Source: an uncultured Oscillibacter sp. (GTDB taxonomy: Bacteria > Bacillota > Clostridia > Oscillospirales > Oscillospiraceae). Taken from it: a DNA stretch of 44,329 nt. The stretch lies in NCBI GenBank assembly GCA_910585385.1, contig CAJUDV010000018.1:1-44329 (forward strand), read 5' to 3'. Position 1 is the first letter of the stretch. The number at the start of each line of letters is the position of its first letter. Under the pieces are notes generated by a model that saw only the letters and a list, made by a program, of their open reading frames with translations, was not told where the DNA came from and did no database searches. Shown here in pieces: positions 31,625 through 39,724 of the stretch. The translations under genes and the position numbers were made by a program.

Positions 31625-31653
31625 ATTGTACCGCGGGACAGTCAAAATTACAA
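31625..31653 (-). promoter_or_regulatory. Promoter of the yedF operon
   Basis: TTGTAA (31648-31653) and TACAAT (31625-31630) on the minus strand with a 17-base spacer, about 30 bases before yedF. Confidence 0.65.
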
Positions 31654-31746
31654 GGGTTGTTTTTTCAGAAGAATCACGAACCAAGGCGGAATTTTTCCGC
31701 CGGTTAATCGATTTCCAACGGGAATTTTGTTTTTCGGCAAAAGATC

Positions 31747-31775
31747 TTGACAGGGATTCCCTCAGGCGGTATATT
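31747..31775 (+). promoter_or_regulatory. SigA promoter of pfkA
   Basis: Perfect TTGACA (31747-31752) and TATATT (31770-31775) with a 17-base spacer. The leader to pfkA is about 112 bases, long enough for regulation, but no known riboswitch is recognised. Confidence 0.8.
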
Positions 31776-31893
31776 CGGATACAGAGGAAATTTTCCCGGG
31801 GCGCTCCCGCTCTCCTGCTGCCACAGGAGCGATCCCACTTCATTCAGGGCCATACCGGCGTATACGGTGCGGCCGAACAAATGGGAGGTTTTT

Positions 31894-32904
31894 ATGGAGA
31901 AGCATATCAAACGAATCGGCGTTCTCACCAGCGGCGGCGACGCGCCCGGCATGAACGCGGCAGTGCGGGCCGTGGTGCGGGCCGCCACCAACCGCGGCAT
32001 CGGCTGCGTGGGCATCCGCCGGGGCTGGAACGGCCTCATCAACAGCGATTTCGTACAGATGAACGCCTCCAGCGTCAGCCATATCATCAACAAGGGCGGC
32101 ACGATTTTATATACCGCCCGGAGCATGGAGTTCATGGACCCGCCCGGCCGGGCCAAGGCCTTGACCACCTGCCGCCTGCTGGGGCTGGACGGCATTGTGG
32201 CCATCGGCGGCGACGGTACCTTCCGGGGAGCTTTGGCCCTCTCCCGCCAGGCCGCGGAGGCCGGCATGTCCCTGCGGGTGGTTGGCATCCCCGCCACCAT
32301 CGACAACGACATCGGCTGTTCCCACTACACCATTGGCTTTGACACCGCCTGCAACACCGCCATCGAGTGCGTCGACAAGCTGCGGGACACCATGCAGTCC
32401 CACGAGCGCTGTTCCGTGGTGGAGGTCATGGGCCGCCACGCCGGGTACCTGGCGCTGTACGTAGGCATCGCTGTAGGCGCTACCGCCGTGCTGATTCCCG
32501 AGCGGGAGGTGGATTTCGAGCGGGACATCGCCGAGAAGATCCGCCGGGCCCGCCTGGCAGGCACCACCCACTACATGGTGGTGGTGGCCGAGGGCGCCGG
32601 CAGCGCTATGGAGATCAGCCAGCGCATCCACCAGGAACTGGGGATTGACCCCCGGGTGACGGTGCTGGGCCACATCCAGCGGGGCGGCTCCCCCACCGCC
32701 CGGGACCGGGAGACCGCCAGCCGCATGGGCTACGAGGCGGTGAAGGTCCTGGCCGAGGGTCAGGGCAACCAGATCATCGGCATTCAGAACGGCTGCATCA
32801 CGGATATAGACATGGAGGAGGCCCTGACCATGACCAAGACCTTCCAGATGGACCGCTATCAGATCCTGGAGGCTTTGACCAATAGCCAGGGCGGAGATTT
32901 CTGA
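31894..32904 (+). CDS. pfkA: 6-phosphofructokinase
   Basis: Glycolytic kinase converting fructose 6-phosphate to the 1,6-bisphosphate. ATG 31894 has GGGAGG five bases upstream, giving 336 residues, close to the 320-residue bacterial norm. 'VLTSGGDAPGMNAAVRAVVR' (residues ~9-28) is the nucleotide-binding loop, 'AIGGDGTFRGA' the ATP/Mg site, 'GIPATIDNDI' with the catalytic Asp pair, and 'GFDTACNTA' the substrate loop. 'MGRHAGYLAL' and 'LGHIQRGGSPTARDR' complete the signature. The Gly in GGDGT favours ATP over pyrophosphate. Monocistronic, with own promoter and terminator. Confidence 0.97.
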   Translation: MEKHIKRIGVLTSGGDAPGMNAAVRAVVRAATNRGIGCVGIRRGWNGLINSDFVQMNASSVSHIINKGGTILYTARSMEFMDPPGRAKALTTCRLLGLDGIVAIGGDGTFRGALALSRQAAEAGMSLRVVGIPATIDNDIGCSHYTIGFDTACNTAIECVDKLRDTMQSHERCSVVEVMGRHAGYLALYVGIAVGATAVLIPEREVDFERDIAEKIRRARLAGTTHYMVVVAEGAGSAMEISQRIHQELGIDPRVTVLGHIQRGGSPTARDRETASRMGYEAVKVLAEGQGNQIIGIQNGCITDIDMEEALTMTKTFQMDRYQILEALTNSQGGDF

Positions 32905-32929
32905 TCCACACATACATACAGGCATAAAA

Positions 32930-32963
32930 CCGCCCCGGAGCAGACGCTCCGGGGCGGCTTTTT
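32930..32963 (+). terminator. Terminator after pfkA
   Basis: CCGCCCCGGAG (32930-32940) pairs with CTCCGGGGCGG (32947-32957), followed by CTTTTTT. It may also end trkH, which converges on it. Confidence 0.93.
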
Positions 32964-32976
32964 TGATATTCAGCGC

Positions 32977-34446
32977 TCAGTCCCGCCGGGAGGCGCGCCG
33001 GATATTCATCCGCCGCCTCCAGTTGGAGGGCGCGAACAACAGCAGCATGGGGAAGATCTCCAGCCGCCCCACCAGCATATCAAAAGACAGCAGCAGCTTT
33101 GACGCCGGGGAAAACGCGGAGAAGTTGCCCATGGGACCCACCATCTCCAATCCCGGACCAATGTTGTTGATACAGGCCGCTAAAGCCGTAAAGGTGGTCA
33201 CCAGTCCCTTCTGCTCTATCGACAGCAGCAAAAAGGAGACCACAAACACCGCCATATACACCGTAAAATAGATGTGGGCCCCCCGCAGGGTCTTCTCAGA
33301 CACTGGCTTGCCCTCCAGACGGGTGGTGGCCACGGCATTGGGGTGGAGCATCTTTTTCATCTCACTGACGGACGCCTTCAGGAGGATGAGAATACGGGAG
33401 ATCTTGATGCCGCCGCCGGTGGACCCGGCGCAGGCTCCCACAAACATCAGCGTCACCAGAATGGATTTGGAGAATGTTGGCCAGAGGTCAAAGTCCACCG
33501 TGCCGTAGCCCGTGGTGGTGATGATGGAGGAGACCTGAAAAAAGGCGTGGCGCAGGCTGGTCCACACATCGCCGTATATCCGGCATATATCCGCTGTAAT
33601 GGCCGCCACGGCGGCCGCCACTACCAGCAGATAGGCCCGCAGTTCCTCGGAGCCGAAGACCTCCCGGAAGCGCCGGATCAGCAGGAAGTAATAGAGGTTA
33701 AAATTCACGCCGAAGAGCAGCATGAAAATTCCGATCACCACATCGAAATAAGCGCTCTGATAGGCGCCCACGCTCAGATCACGGCAGCTGAAGCCCCCTG
33801 TGCCGGCGGTGCCGAAGGCGTGGACGCAGGCGTCAAACAGCGGCATTCCCCCCGCCAGCAGCAGGACGGTTTCCAAGACGGTCATGGCCAGATAAATACC
33901 GTAGAGGATCTTAGCGGTATCCCCCAGACGGCTCACCAGCTTGCCCACCGTGGGTCCCGGCACCTCCGCCCGCATCAGATGCATACCGTGGCCGTCGGTC
34001 ATGGGCAGCACCGCCATAACGAACACCAGCACGCCCATTCCCCCCACCCAGTGGGTGAAGCTGCGCCAGAAGAGGCTGCTCTTTCGCAGGGACTCCACCG
34101 CCGTCAAAATCGTAGACCCGGTGGTGGTGAAGCCGGAGACGGTCTCAAAAAAGGCGTCGATAAAATTGGGGATGTCCCCGGACAGCACAAACGGCAGCGC
34201 GCCGAAAAGAGACATGAAGACCCACGCCAGGGCCACCACCGCCAGTCCGTCCCGCGCGTACAGAGACATCTGCCCGGGCCTCTTCCATCCAAGCAGGGCC
34301 CCAATCCCCACCAGCAGCGCCATGGGGATCAGAAAGGGCAGCGGCGATTCCTGATAGATCCCCGCCGTCAGCAGGGGCAGCGCCATCAGCGCCGCCTCCA
34401 CCAGCAGGATCCGTCCAATGACATACCCGATCACTCGATAGTTCAT
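32977..34446 (-). CDS. trkH: Trk/Ktr-type potassium uptake membrane subunit
   Basis: A 489-residue K+ translocating subunit. It has four repeated membrane-pore-membrane units: filter-like glycine segments occur in 'GFTTTGSTI', 'GTAGTGGFSC', 'ITTTGYGT' and 'CINNIGPGLE', the last being the usual divergent one. 'GACAGSTGGGIKISRILILL' is the conserved TrkH intramembrane loop. It follows trkA by ten bases, so channel and gating ring are co-expressed. Transport at the plasma membrane is gated by nucleotide bound to TrkA. Confidence 0.95.
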   Translation of the reverse strand: MNYRVIGYVIGRILLVEAALMALPLLTAGIYQESPLPFLIPMALLVGIGALLGWKRPGQMSLYARDGLAVVALAWVFMSLFGALPFVLSGDIPNFIDAFFETVSGFTTTGSTILTAVESLRKSSLFWRSFTHWVGGMGVLVFVMAVLPMTDGHGMHLMRAEVPGPTVGKLVSRLGDTAKILYGIYLAMTVLETVLLLAGGMPLFDACVHAFGTAGTGGFSCRDLSVGAYQSAYFDVVIGIFMLLFGVNFNLYYFLLIRRFREVFGSEELRAYLLVVAAAVAAITADICRIYGDVWTSLRHAFFQVSSIITTTGYGTVDFDLWPTFSKSILVTLMFVGACAGSTGGGIKISRILILLKASVSEMKKMLHPNAVATTRLEGKPVSEKTLRGAHIYFTVYMAVFVVSFLLLSIEQKGLVTTFTALAACINNIGPGLEMVGPMGNFSAFSPASKLLLSFDMLVGRLEIFPMLLLFAPSNWRRRMNIRRASRRD

Positions 34447-34456
34447 ACGGCCGCCC

Positions 34457-35818
34457 TCACTGGAAGATGTCCCCGATGTTTTGCAGGGAGGTCCTAGTAG
34501 TCACCACAATCACATCGTCAAAGGGGTTCAGCACGTCGACGCCTGAGGGGATGACGATCTTGCCGCTCTGCCGGACGATACCCGCCAGCAGGATGCCGCT
34601 CTTGAGCTGGAGATCTTTCAGCGGAATTCCCGCGAAGGGGGGATTGGGCCCCACGCCGAACTCCAGGGCCTCCACCGCTCCGTCCACCAGCCGGTGGAGG
34701 GTCTTGATGTGGTCGCCGGCGGCGCTCTGCATAGCCCGGACGTACTGGACAATCAGCTCCGTGGTGACGGAGGCGGCGGAGACTACGCTGTCGATCATAC
34801 GCTCGCCGGACACCAGATCCACCAGGGATTTGCGGTTGATCTTTGCCACCACCTTGCACTTCTCCGCCTGTTTGGAGGCGCTCATAGCCATGAGGATGTT
34901 GGCCTCATCGATGCCTGTGATCGCCACAAAGGCATCGGTCTGGTCAATGCCCTCCTCCCGCAGGAGCTCCGTGTCCGTGCCGTCGCCCACAATGACCAGG
35001 GCCTTGGGCAGCCGTTCACCGATGTTGACGCAGCGGCTCTCGCTCTGGTCAATGATCTTCACGGCCATGCCCATCTCCAAGAGCTCCGAGGCCAGGTAGT
35101 AGCAGATCTTGCTGGCTCCCACAATCATCACCGTGGAAGCCCTGTTCCGAAATACCCCCAGATGCCGGAAAAACTGGGCCAGCTGGTCCGAGGAGGAGGT
35201 GAGGTAGATCTTGTCGCCGGCCTGGAGAACAAAGTCGCCGGAGGGAATGATGGTCTCCCCTTTTCGGCTGACGGCGCAGATCAGCACCCGGACCCGCAGG
35301 CTTTTATAAAGATTCACCAGCCGCACGCCGTTGAGAGCGGAGTCCTCCGGTACGCGGTACTCCACCAGCTCCAGCCGCCCTTTGGAGAAGGTCTCCACCT
35401 TCATGGCCGCCGGAAAGCGGAGCACCCGGGCGATCTCCCTGGCAGCGGCCCTCTCCGGGTTGATGGACATGGAGAGTCCCAGCTCCTCCCTCATAAAGCG
35501 CAGCTGCTTCTCATACTCCGGGTTGCGGATGCGGGCGATGGTGTGAGGAACCCCCATCTTCTTGGCCACAAGGCAGGCCAGAATGTTGATCTCATCGCTG
35601 GAGGTGGTGGCGATCAGCAGATCCGCCCTGCCGCCCTCCGCCTCCAGCTGTACCTCATAGCTGGCCCCGTTGCCGCACACGCCCATGACGTCGTAGACGT
35701 TGATGACGTTCTCAACCAGCTGGGCGTCCTCGTCGATGATCGTGACCTGGTTCTCCGCGGAGAGCTGTCTTGTCAGCTCCAGGCCCACCTTGCCGGCGCC
35801 CACAACAATAATCCTCAT
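34457..35818 (-). CDS. trkA: Trk potassium transporter regulatory subunit TrkA
   Basis: A 453-residue cytosolic gating subunit. ATG 35818 follows GGAGG by five bases; the longer frame reaches through the leader without support. It is a tandem duplication: RCK N-domain 1 ('MRIIVVGAGKVGLELTRQL', residues 1-130), RCK C-domain (~140-220), RCK N-domain 2 ('VMIVGASKICYYLASELLEM', from ~231) and a second C-domain ('GIPLKDLQLKSG'). The Gly-x-Gly-x-x-Gly nucleotide motif is perfect in the first copy and altered in the second (GASKIC). It forms an operon with trkH. Confidence 0.95.
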   Translation of the reverse strand: MRIIVVGAGKVGLELTRQLSAENQVTIIDEDAQLVENVINVYDVMGVCGNGASYEVQLEAEGGRADLLIATTSSDEINILACLVAKKMGVPHTIARIRNPEYEKQLRFMREELGLSMSINPERAAAREIARVLRFPAAMKVETFSKGRLELVEYRVPEDSALNGVRLVNLYKSLRVRVLICAVSRKGETIIPSGDFVLQAGDKIYLTSSSDQLAQFFRHLGVFRNRASTVMIVGASKICYYLASELLEMGMAVKIIDQSESRCVNIGERLPKALVIVGDGTDTELLREEGIDQTDAFVAITGIDEANILMAMSASKQAEKCKVVAKINRKSLVDLVSGERMIDSVVSAASVTTELIVQYVRAMQSAAGDHIKTLHRLVDGAVEALEFGVGPNPPFAGIPLKDLQLKSGILLAGIVRQSGKIVIPSGVDVLNPFDDVIVVTTRTSLQNIGDIFQ

Positions 35819-36004
35819 GCCGTCCTCCAAAGACGCCGCGCCCCTCCGGCGCGGCTGTAAATAGTCCTTATATCCTGCGGCGGGTTTCCAAAACTGGCCG
35901 CCGCCGGAAATCATTATAGAGCATCCCATGGAAAAATGGAATACTTTTCCGTGATTTTTTCTCAGCGGCACACTCCCAGGTTCCGAAGCAGCTGAAACTC
36001 TCAG

Positions 36005-36943
36005 CTAAAAGAGCCCGCTGGGGATACGAATGTCCTCTCCGGGCACCCGTTCCCAGGAGAAATCCGCCAGCAGCGCCTCCGCCGTCCGAGGCTCCGCCGA
36101 GGGGTTGAACCCCGCCAGATACGCCAGCTTCCCCAGCACCTCCTCCGCCGTGGAACGGCCCCGGAGGCAATCCAGACCCGCGTCCGCGTCCCGCTTGCTC
36201 AGCCGGCGCCCGTCCGGGGCCAGCAGCAGCGGCAGGTGGATAAAGGCCGGTGCTTTCAGTCCCAGCAGCCGGTACAGCAGCAGCTGACGGGGCGTGGAGG
36301 CCAGCAGGTCCGCCCCCCGCACCACCTCAGTAACGCCCATAGCGGCGTCGTCCACTACCACGGCCAGCTGGTAGGCAAACATCCCGTCGGACCGGCGCAG
36401 GAGAAAGTCTCCGCAGTCCCGGGCCAAATGTTCCCGGTATTCGCCCATGTGTCCGTCAGCAAAGGCGATCTCCTCCTCCGGCACCAGCAGCCGCAGGGCC
36501 GGAGACCGGACTTTGGTCCGCTCCGCCGCCTCCGCCGCCGTCAAATGACGGCATGTCCCTGGGTAGACCGTCTGCCCGTCCTCCCGGTGGGGGGCACTGG
36601 CGGCGTGGAGCTCCGCACGGGTGCAGAAGCAGGGGTACACCAGCCCCATGTCCGTCAGGCGGTCCAGGGCGGCCTGATACAGCGCCGTGCGCTCACTCTG
36701 GTAATAGGGCCCGTCCGGCCCGCCGGCGCCGGGGCCCTCATCCCAAATAAGGCCCAGCCAGCGGAGGTCCTCCTCCATCTGACCGGCATACCTGCCGGGA
36801 CAGCGGGTGGTATCCAGATCCTCGATCCGCAGCACCACGCCGCCGCCCCGCTGCCGGGCGCTGAGCCACGCCAGCAGACAGCAAAGAATATTGCCCAGGT
36901 GAATCCGCCCGCTGGGAGAGGGGGCAAACCGCCCCCTGACCAT
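36005..36943 (-). CDS. gluQ: Glutamyl-Q tRNA(Asp) synthetase
   Basis: A truncated GluRS paralogue that glutamylates queuosine in tRNA(Asp). I take ATG 36943 (GGAG nine bases upstream), giving 312 residues. GTG codons at 36958 and 36976 are alternatives, the former with a strong AGGGGAG. The HIGH-like motif reads 'RFAPSPSGRIHLGN' near the start, and the KMSKS equivalent is 'RRLSKRD'. The Zn-binding pattern CxC...YxxxC is seen in 'YPCFCTRAEL' and 'YPGTCRHL'. The anticodon-binding half of GluRS is absent, as expected. It is not in the trk operon; the intergenic gap is about 186 bases. Confidence 0.9.
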   Translation of the reverse strand: MVRGRFAPSPSGRIHLGNILCCLLAWLSARQRGGGVVLRIEDLDTTRCPGRYAGQMEEDLRWLGLIWDEGPGAGGPDGPYYQSERTALYQAALDRLTDMGLVYPCFCTRAELHAASAPHREDGQTVYPGTCRHLTAAEAAERTKVRSPALRLLVPEEEIAFADGHMGEYREHLARDCGDFLLRRSDGMFAYQLAVVVDDAAMGVTEVVRGADLLASTPRQLLLYRLLGLKAPAFIHLPLLLAPDGRRLSKRDADAGLDCLRGRSTAEEVLGKLAYLAGFNPSAEPRTAEALLADFSWERVPGEDIRIPSGLF

Positions 36944-37117
36944 TCCACTGCGCTCCACGAACCTCTCCCCTCTCACGTTTCATCGTCTGTTCATTATAGC
37001 ATAGGCTCCGGAAATTGCAAAGAAGTGAGAATCAGAAGAAACAGCCGCCGATGGCGCGGAGGAGCACGAGAGAGCGGCGTTTCAAACTACGGAGCGGTTT
37101 CAAAATCGAGACATTAG

Positions 37118-37159
37118 CAGACTGCCGGAAAAGTCCTGGCGGACTTTTCCGGCAGTCTG
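37118..37159. repeat. 19-bp stem hairpin
   Basis: CAGACTGCCGGAAAAGTCC (37118-37136) is perfectly complementary to 37141-37159 around a 4-base loop. No U-tract follows on either strand. It lies just past the small-protein gene, adjacent to another strong hairpin; together they may form a terminator or a structured non-coding element. Confidence 0.7.
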
Positions 37160-37160
37160 C

Positions 37161-37192
37161 GGCCCGCCGCCGGGATCTCCCGGCGGCGGGCC
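37161..37192 (-). terminator. GC-rich hairpin after small protein gene
   Basis: GGCCCGCCGCCGGGA pairs with its complement up to 37192, nine bases beyond the stop of the small gene. The following sequence is GCAGACTGCC, not U-rich, so intrinsic termination is uncertain. Confidence 0.5.
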
Positions 37193-37201
37193 TGTTCTGT
37201 C

Positions 37202-37378
37202 TTACTGTGTCAGCCGGTCCACGCAGGCCCGCATCTCCGCCTTGGAGCCCGCGGCGCGGGCGGCGTCGATGACAGCCTGCCGCTCCGCTGCCGGCAGGGC
37301 GGCAAAGCGCTCCATGGCCTCCGGGCGCTGAGACAGGGCCATGCTGAACCCCTGGGGAAGCTGCTGTTGATCCATCAT
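37202..37378 (-). CDS. Small uncharacterised protein
   Basis: A 58-residue protein from ATG 37378 with GGAGAGG a few bases upstream; a GTG two codons earlier is also possible. The sequence 'LPQGFSMALSQRPEAMERFA' then 'LPAAERQAVIDAARAAGSKA' is an all-helical, soluble peptide with Gln-rich start. I believe similar 60-residue proteins occur in Oscillospiraceae, but I cannot name a family or role. It is followed by strong hairpins and preceded by the stalk-domain protein gene (38 bases), so co-transcription is likely. Confidence 0.6.
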   Translation of the reverse strand: MMDQQQLPQGFSMALSQRPEAMERFAALPAAERQAVIDAARAAGSKAEMRACVDRLTQ

Positions 37379-37416
37379 ATTCACCTCTCCCCCAGTATGC
37401 GCCGGAGGCGCCGCGG

Positions 37417-38403
37417 TTATGTGTTGTAGAAATACAGATCCAGCAGCAAACTCAGGTCGCTGGCGGCCAGATAGGTGACGCCCATCTCCGTGACGCAGGG
37501 CGTAAGCAGCTCCCAGTCACCGTCCTCAACATTGGGACGCTTGGCAGTCCCGGCGCCGGGCAGAACGGAGAAGATCACCTTGTCCCCCTCCTTCACTGTG
37601 GCGCCCTGGCCGCCGACCCAGGTCACGTCATAATTCACGGCCTCCGCCACCGCCCGCAGAGGCAGCATGTTCGGGTCGGAGAGCTTGGCGTTCACGGACA
37701 GCTTCTCTCCGTTCACCGTCACCTCGCCCTTGTCGTTCATGGTGTAATAACCCCGGTAGGCATAGGGCAGCAGCAAAACCTTCTCCACCTTGCCGTCCTT
37801 GTCCTTCCAAACCAGGATCTGGGAACCGGGCACCAGATTGTCCACAGTCACCATCTGCCGGGTGAGCCATGGGGTGAACTGGGCGGAGACGGGAATGGTC
37901 AGCGTCTCCCCGCCGGCCACCGGCAGATTCACCTCAGTCCGCTCCGGGGCGGGGTAAATGGCGGGCATCACAGTCTGATCGGTGCCAATGACCTTATAGA
38001 ACTCCGGCACCTTGTAATCCGCCGGGATGTTCCCCACCACGATCAGCGCGGAGGTCTGGGGCGGCAGGCTCATGGTCATGGCGTTCCCCACCCAGGCGTA
38101 CAGGGTGTCGCCGTCTTTGACCTTGCTCATATCCATAGGCAGGCCGGTGACGGCGTCCACACAGGGCACACCCTCCGGCAGGTGGACGACAATCTCCTTG
38201 TGCAGGGCGGTCTCATCGTCAGTCCTCAGCAGCAGGGAGCCGCTCTCCAGCTTGGTTACCTTGCCCCAAGCCCGAACGGGAGCCAGGCTCTCGATGGCCG
38301 GCGCGGGAGAGATCAAAAGGTCCTTCTCCGCCGCCATGGCGGGCAGAGACATCAGTACGGCAGCGCACAGCGTCAGGGAGAAAATTCTTGCGAAACGCTT
38401 CAT
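37417..38403 (-). CDS. Secreted protein with copper amine oxidase-like (stalk) domain
   Basis: A 328-residue exported protein, ATG 38403 with GGAAG six bases upstream. Residues 1-24 are a signal peptide ('SLTLCAAVLMSLPAMAAE'). Residues ~40-230 are beta-rich ('AWGKVTKLESGSLLLRTDD', 'VKDGDTLYAWVG'). Residues ~235-325 show the stalk-domain signature of clostridial surface proteins: 'VTVNGEKLSVNAKL', 'MLPLRAVAEAVNYDVTWVG' and 'MGVTYLAASDLSLLL'. The domain usually mediates cell-surface or polymer attachment and is not an oxidase. No anchoring motif is present. Confidence 0.85.
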   Translation of the reverse strand: MKRFARIFSLTLCAAVLMSLPAMAAEKDLLISPAPAIESLAPVRAWGKVTKLESGSLLLRTDDETALHKEIVVHLPEGVPCVDAVTGLPMDMSKVKDGDTLYAWVGNAMTMSLPPQTSALIVVGNIPADYKVPEFYKVIGTDQTVMPAIYPAPERTEVNLPVAGGETLTIPVSAQFTPWLTRQMVTVDNLVPGSQILVWKDKDGKVEKVLLLPYAYRGYYTMNDKGEVTVNGEKLSVNAKLSDPNMLPLRAVAEAVNYDVTWVGGQGATVKEGDKVIFSVLPGAGTAKRPNVEDGDWELLTPCVTEMGVTYLAASDLSLLLDLYFYNT

Positions 38404-38591
38404 ATGAATCTTCCTTTCTTAATTTGGTTATATAGTCAGACGGAGGGCACAGCAAAAAAGTTCCCGCCTCTCAGCCGCATTTTATAAAAAATTCCCCCTT
38501 CTGTCCGGAATCCTCGGCGCCGGCCTGGCGGGCCAGCGCCGCTGGCACACAATATCCGGCGGAAACCGCGCTCTTCGGCAGCCTGTGGTTA

Positions 38592-38620
38592 TTGACATCT
38601 TTTGGGCTTTCCATTATAAT
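38592..38620 (+). promoter_or_regulatory. Consensus SigA promoter for FIST gene
   Basis: Perfect TTGACA (38592-38597) and perfect TATAAT (38615-38620) with a 17-base spacer, about 37 bases before the FIST start. It is the closest match to consensus in the window. Confidence 0.92.
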
Positions 38621-38656
38621 TGAAACAATTTCGAAGCATTGAGAGGAGAAGGCAGC

Positions 38657-39712
38657 GTGAAACAGTTTATTGGTATGAGCGCAAGCGGAAATCTGGAGGA
38701 AGCGGTCCGCGGACTCCGCGCTCCGCAGTTCATTATGCTGTTATCAAATAGCGCCCAGTTCGAAGACCACGTGAGGGCTCTGGAGCAGCGCTTCCCCGGC
38801 GTTCCCAGCATCGGGTGCATCGGGATGTGCTATCAGACCAGCGTTGTGGAAAACGGAGTGGGCGTCATCGCGTTTTTGGACGGTGTTACCGCCGCTGCCA
38901 ACGTGCTGGAGCAGGTATCCGCCATGCCGGTGAAGTACATCCAGCGGCTGGAACGGGATATGCAGGCGGTGGACGGCAGCGGCAGAAATACCGTGTGCAT
39001 CGATTTCTGCGCCGGGAACGACGCCTGTGTACTGAGTACCATCAACACCTCGCTCCGCAAGCGGGGCATCCCATTGGTGGGCGGCACCGGCGGCGAGGGA
39101 CGGATCTCCGCCAACGGCCGGGTCTATGAGGACGCCGTGGCCTATGCCCTGGTGCGGAACCTGGGCGGCCGGGTAAAGACCTATAAGGAGAATATCTACC
39201 ACCAGTTTGGGAACTACCGCTTTATCGCCTCCAACACAGACCGGGCCAACTACATACTGGGCTCCCTGAACGGAAAGCCCGCCAAACAGGTCTACAAAAG
39301 CATCCTCCATGTCACCGACGAGGAGATTCTCACCCGCACCTTCCAAAACCCCTTCGGCAAGGTCAACGGAGACGATACCTGCATCATCTCCATCAAGGAG
39401 GTCAACGGCAACGCTCTGGCCTGCTTCCGCCAGGTAAACGACTCCGACGTTCTGATCCTCCTGGAGCTGGGGGACTATCAGGCCATCACCCGGAGCACCA
39501 TTCAGCAGATCAGCCAGGAGTTCCCCAAGCGCTCCGCCGTCTTCTCGGTGAACTGCCTGTTCCGCTACAAGCTCTTCTCAGAGCAGGGCTACATGCAGAC
39601 ATATCTGCGGGAGATGGCCGCCCTGGGCTGTCACGCCGGTTTTGTCGGCTATGGAGAGCATTACAACAACCGCTTTGTCAACCAGTCTATGACCTGCGTG
39701 GTCTTTGAGTAA
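38657..39712 (+). CDS. FIST-domain sensor protein
   Basis: A 351-residue cytosolic protein. GTG 38657 is preferred, seven bases after GAGAGGAGA; an in-frame ATG at 38639 overlaps that region. FIST N-domain features are 'MSASGNLEEAVRG', 'PQFIMLLSN', 'FPGVPSIGCIGMCYQ' and 'RGIPLVGGTGGEG'. FIST C-domain features are 'ILHVTDEEILTRTFQNPFG', 'SDVLILLELGD' and 'AVFSVNCLFRYKLF' with the conserved CxxR. FIST domains are predicted small-molecule (amino acid-like) sensors coupled to signalling outputs. The next gene, 12 bases on, is a soluble methyl-accepting protein, its likely output. Confidence 0.88.
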   Translation: MKQFIGMSASGNLEEAVRGLRAPQFIMLLSNSAQFEDHVRALEQRFPGVPSIGCIGMCYQTSVVENGVGVIAFLDGVTAAANVLEQVSAMPVKYIQRLERDMQAVDGSGRNTVCIDFCAGNDACVLSTINTSLRKRGIPLVGGTGGEGRISANGRVYEDAVAYALVRNLGGRVKTYKENIYHQFGNYRFIASNTDRANYILGSLNGKPAKQVYKSILHVTDEEILTRTFQNPFGKVNGDDTCIISIKEVNGNALACFRQVNDSDVLILLELGDYQAITRSTIQQISQEFPKRSAVFSVNCLFRYKLFSEQGYMQTYLREMAALGCHAGFVGYGEHYNNRFVNQSMTCVVFE

Positions 39713-39724
39713 GGGGGAGCCAAG

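Noticed and set aside
31776..31893. Riboswitch in the pfkA leader
   Set aside because: The leader is about 112 bases but no known aptamer core or expression-platform hairpin is recognisable.
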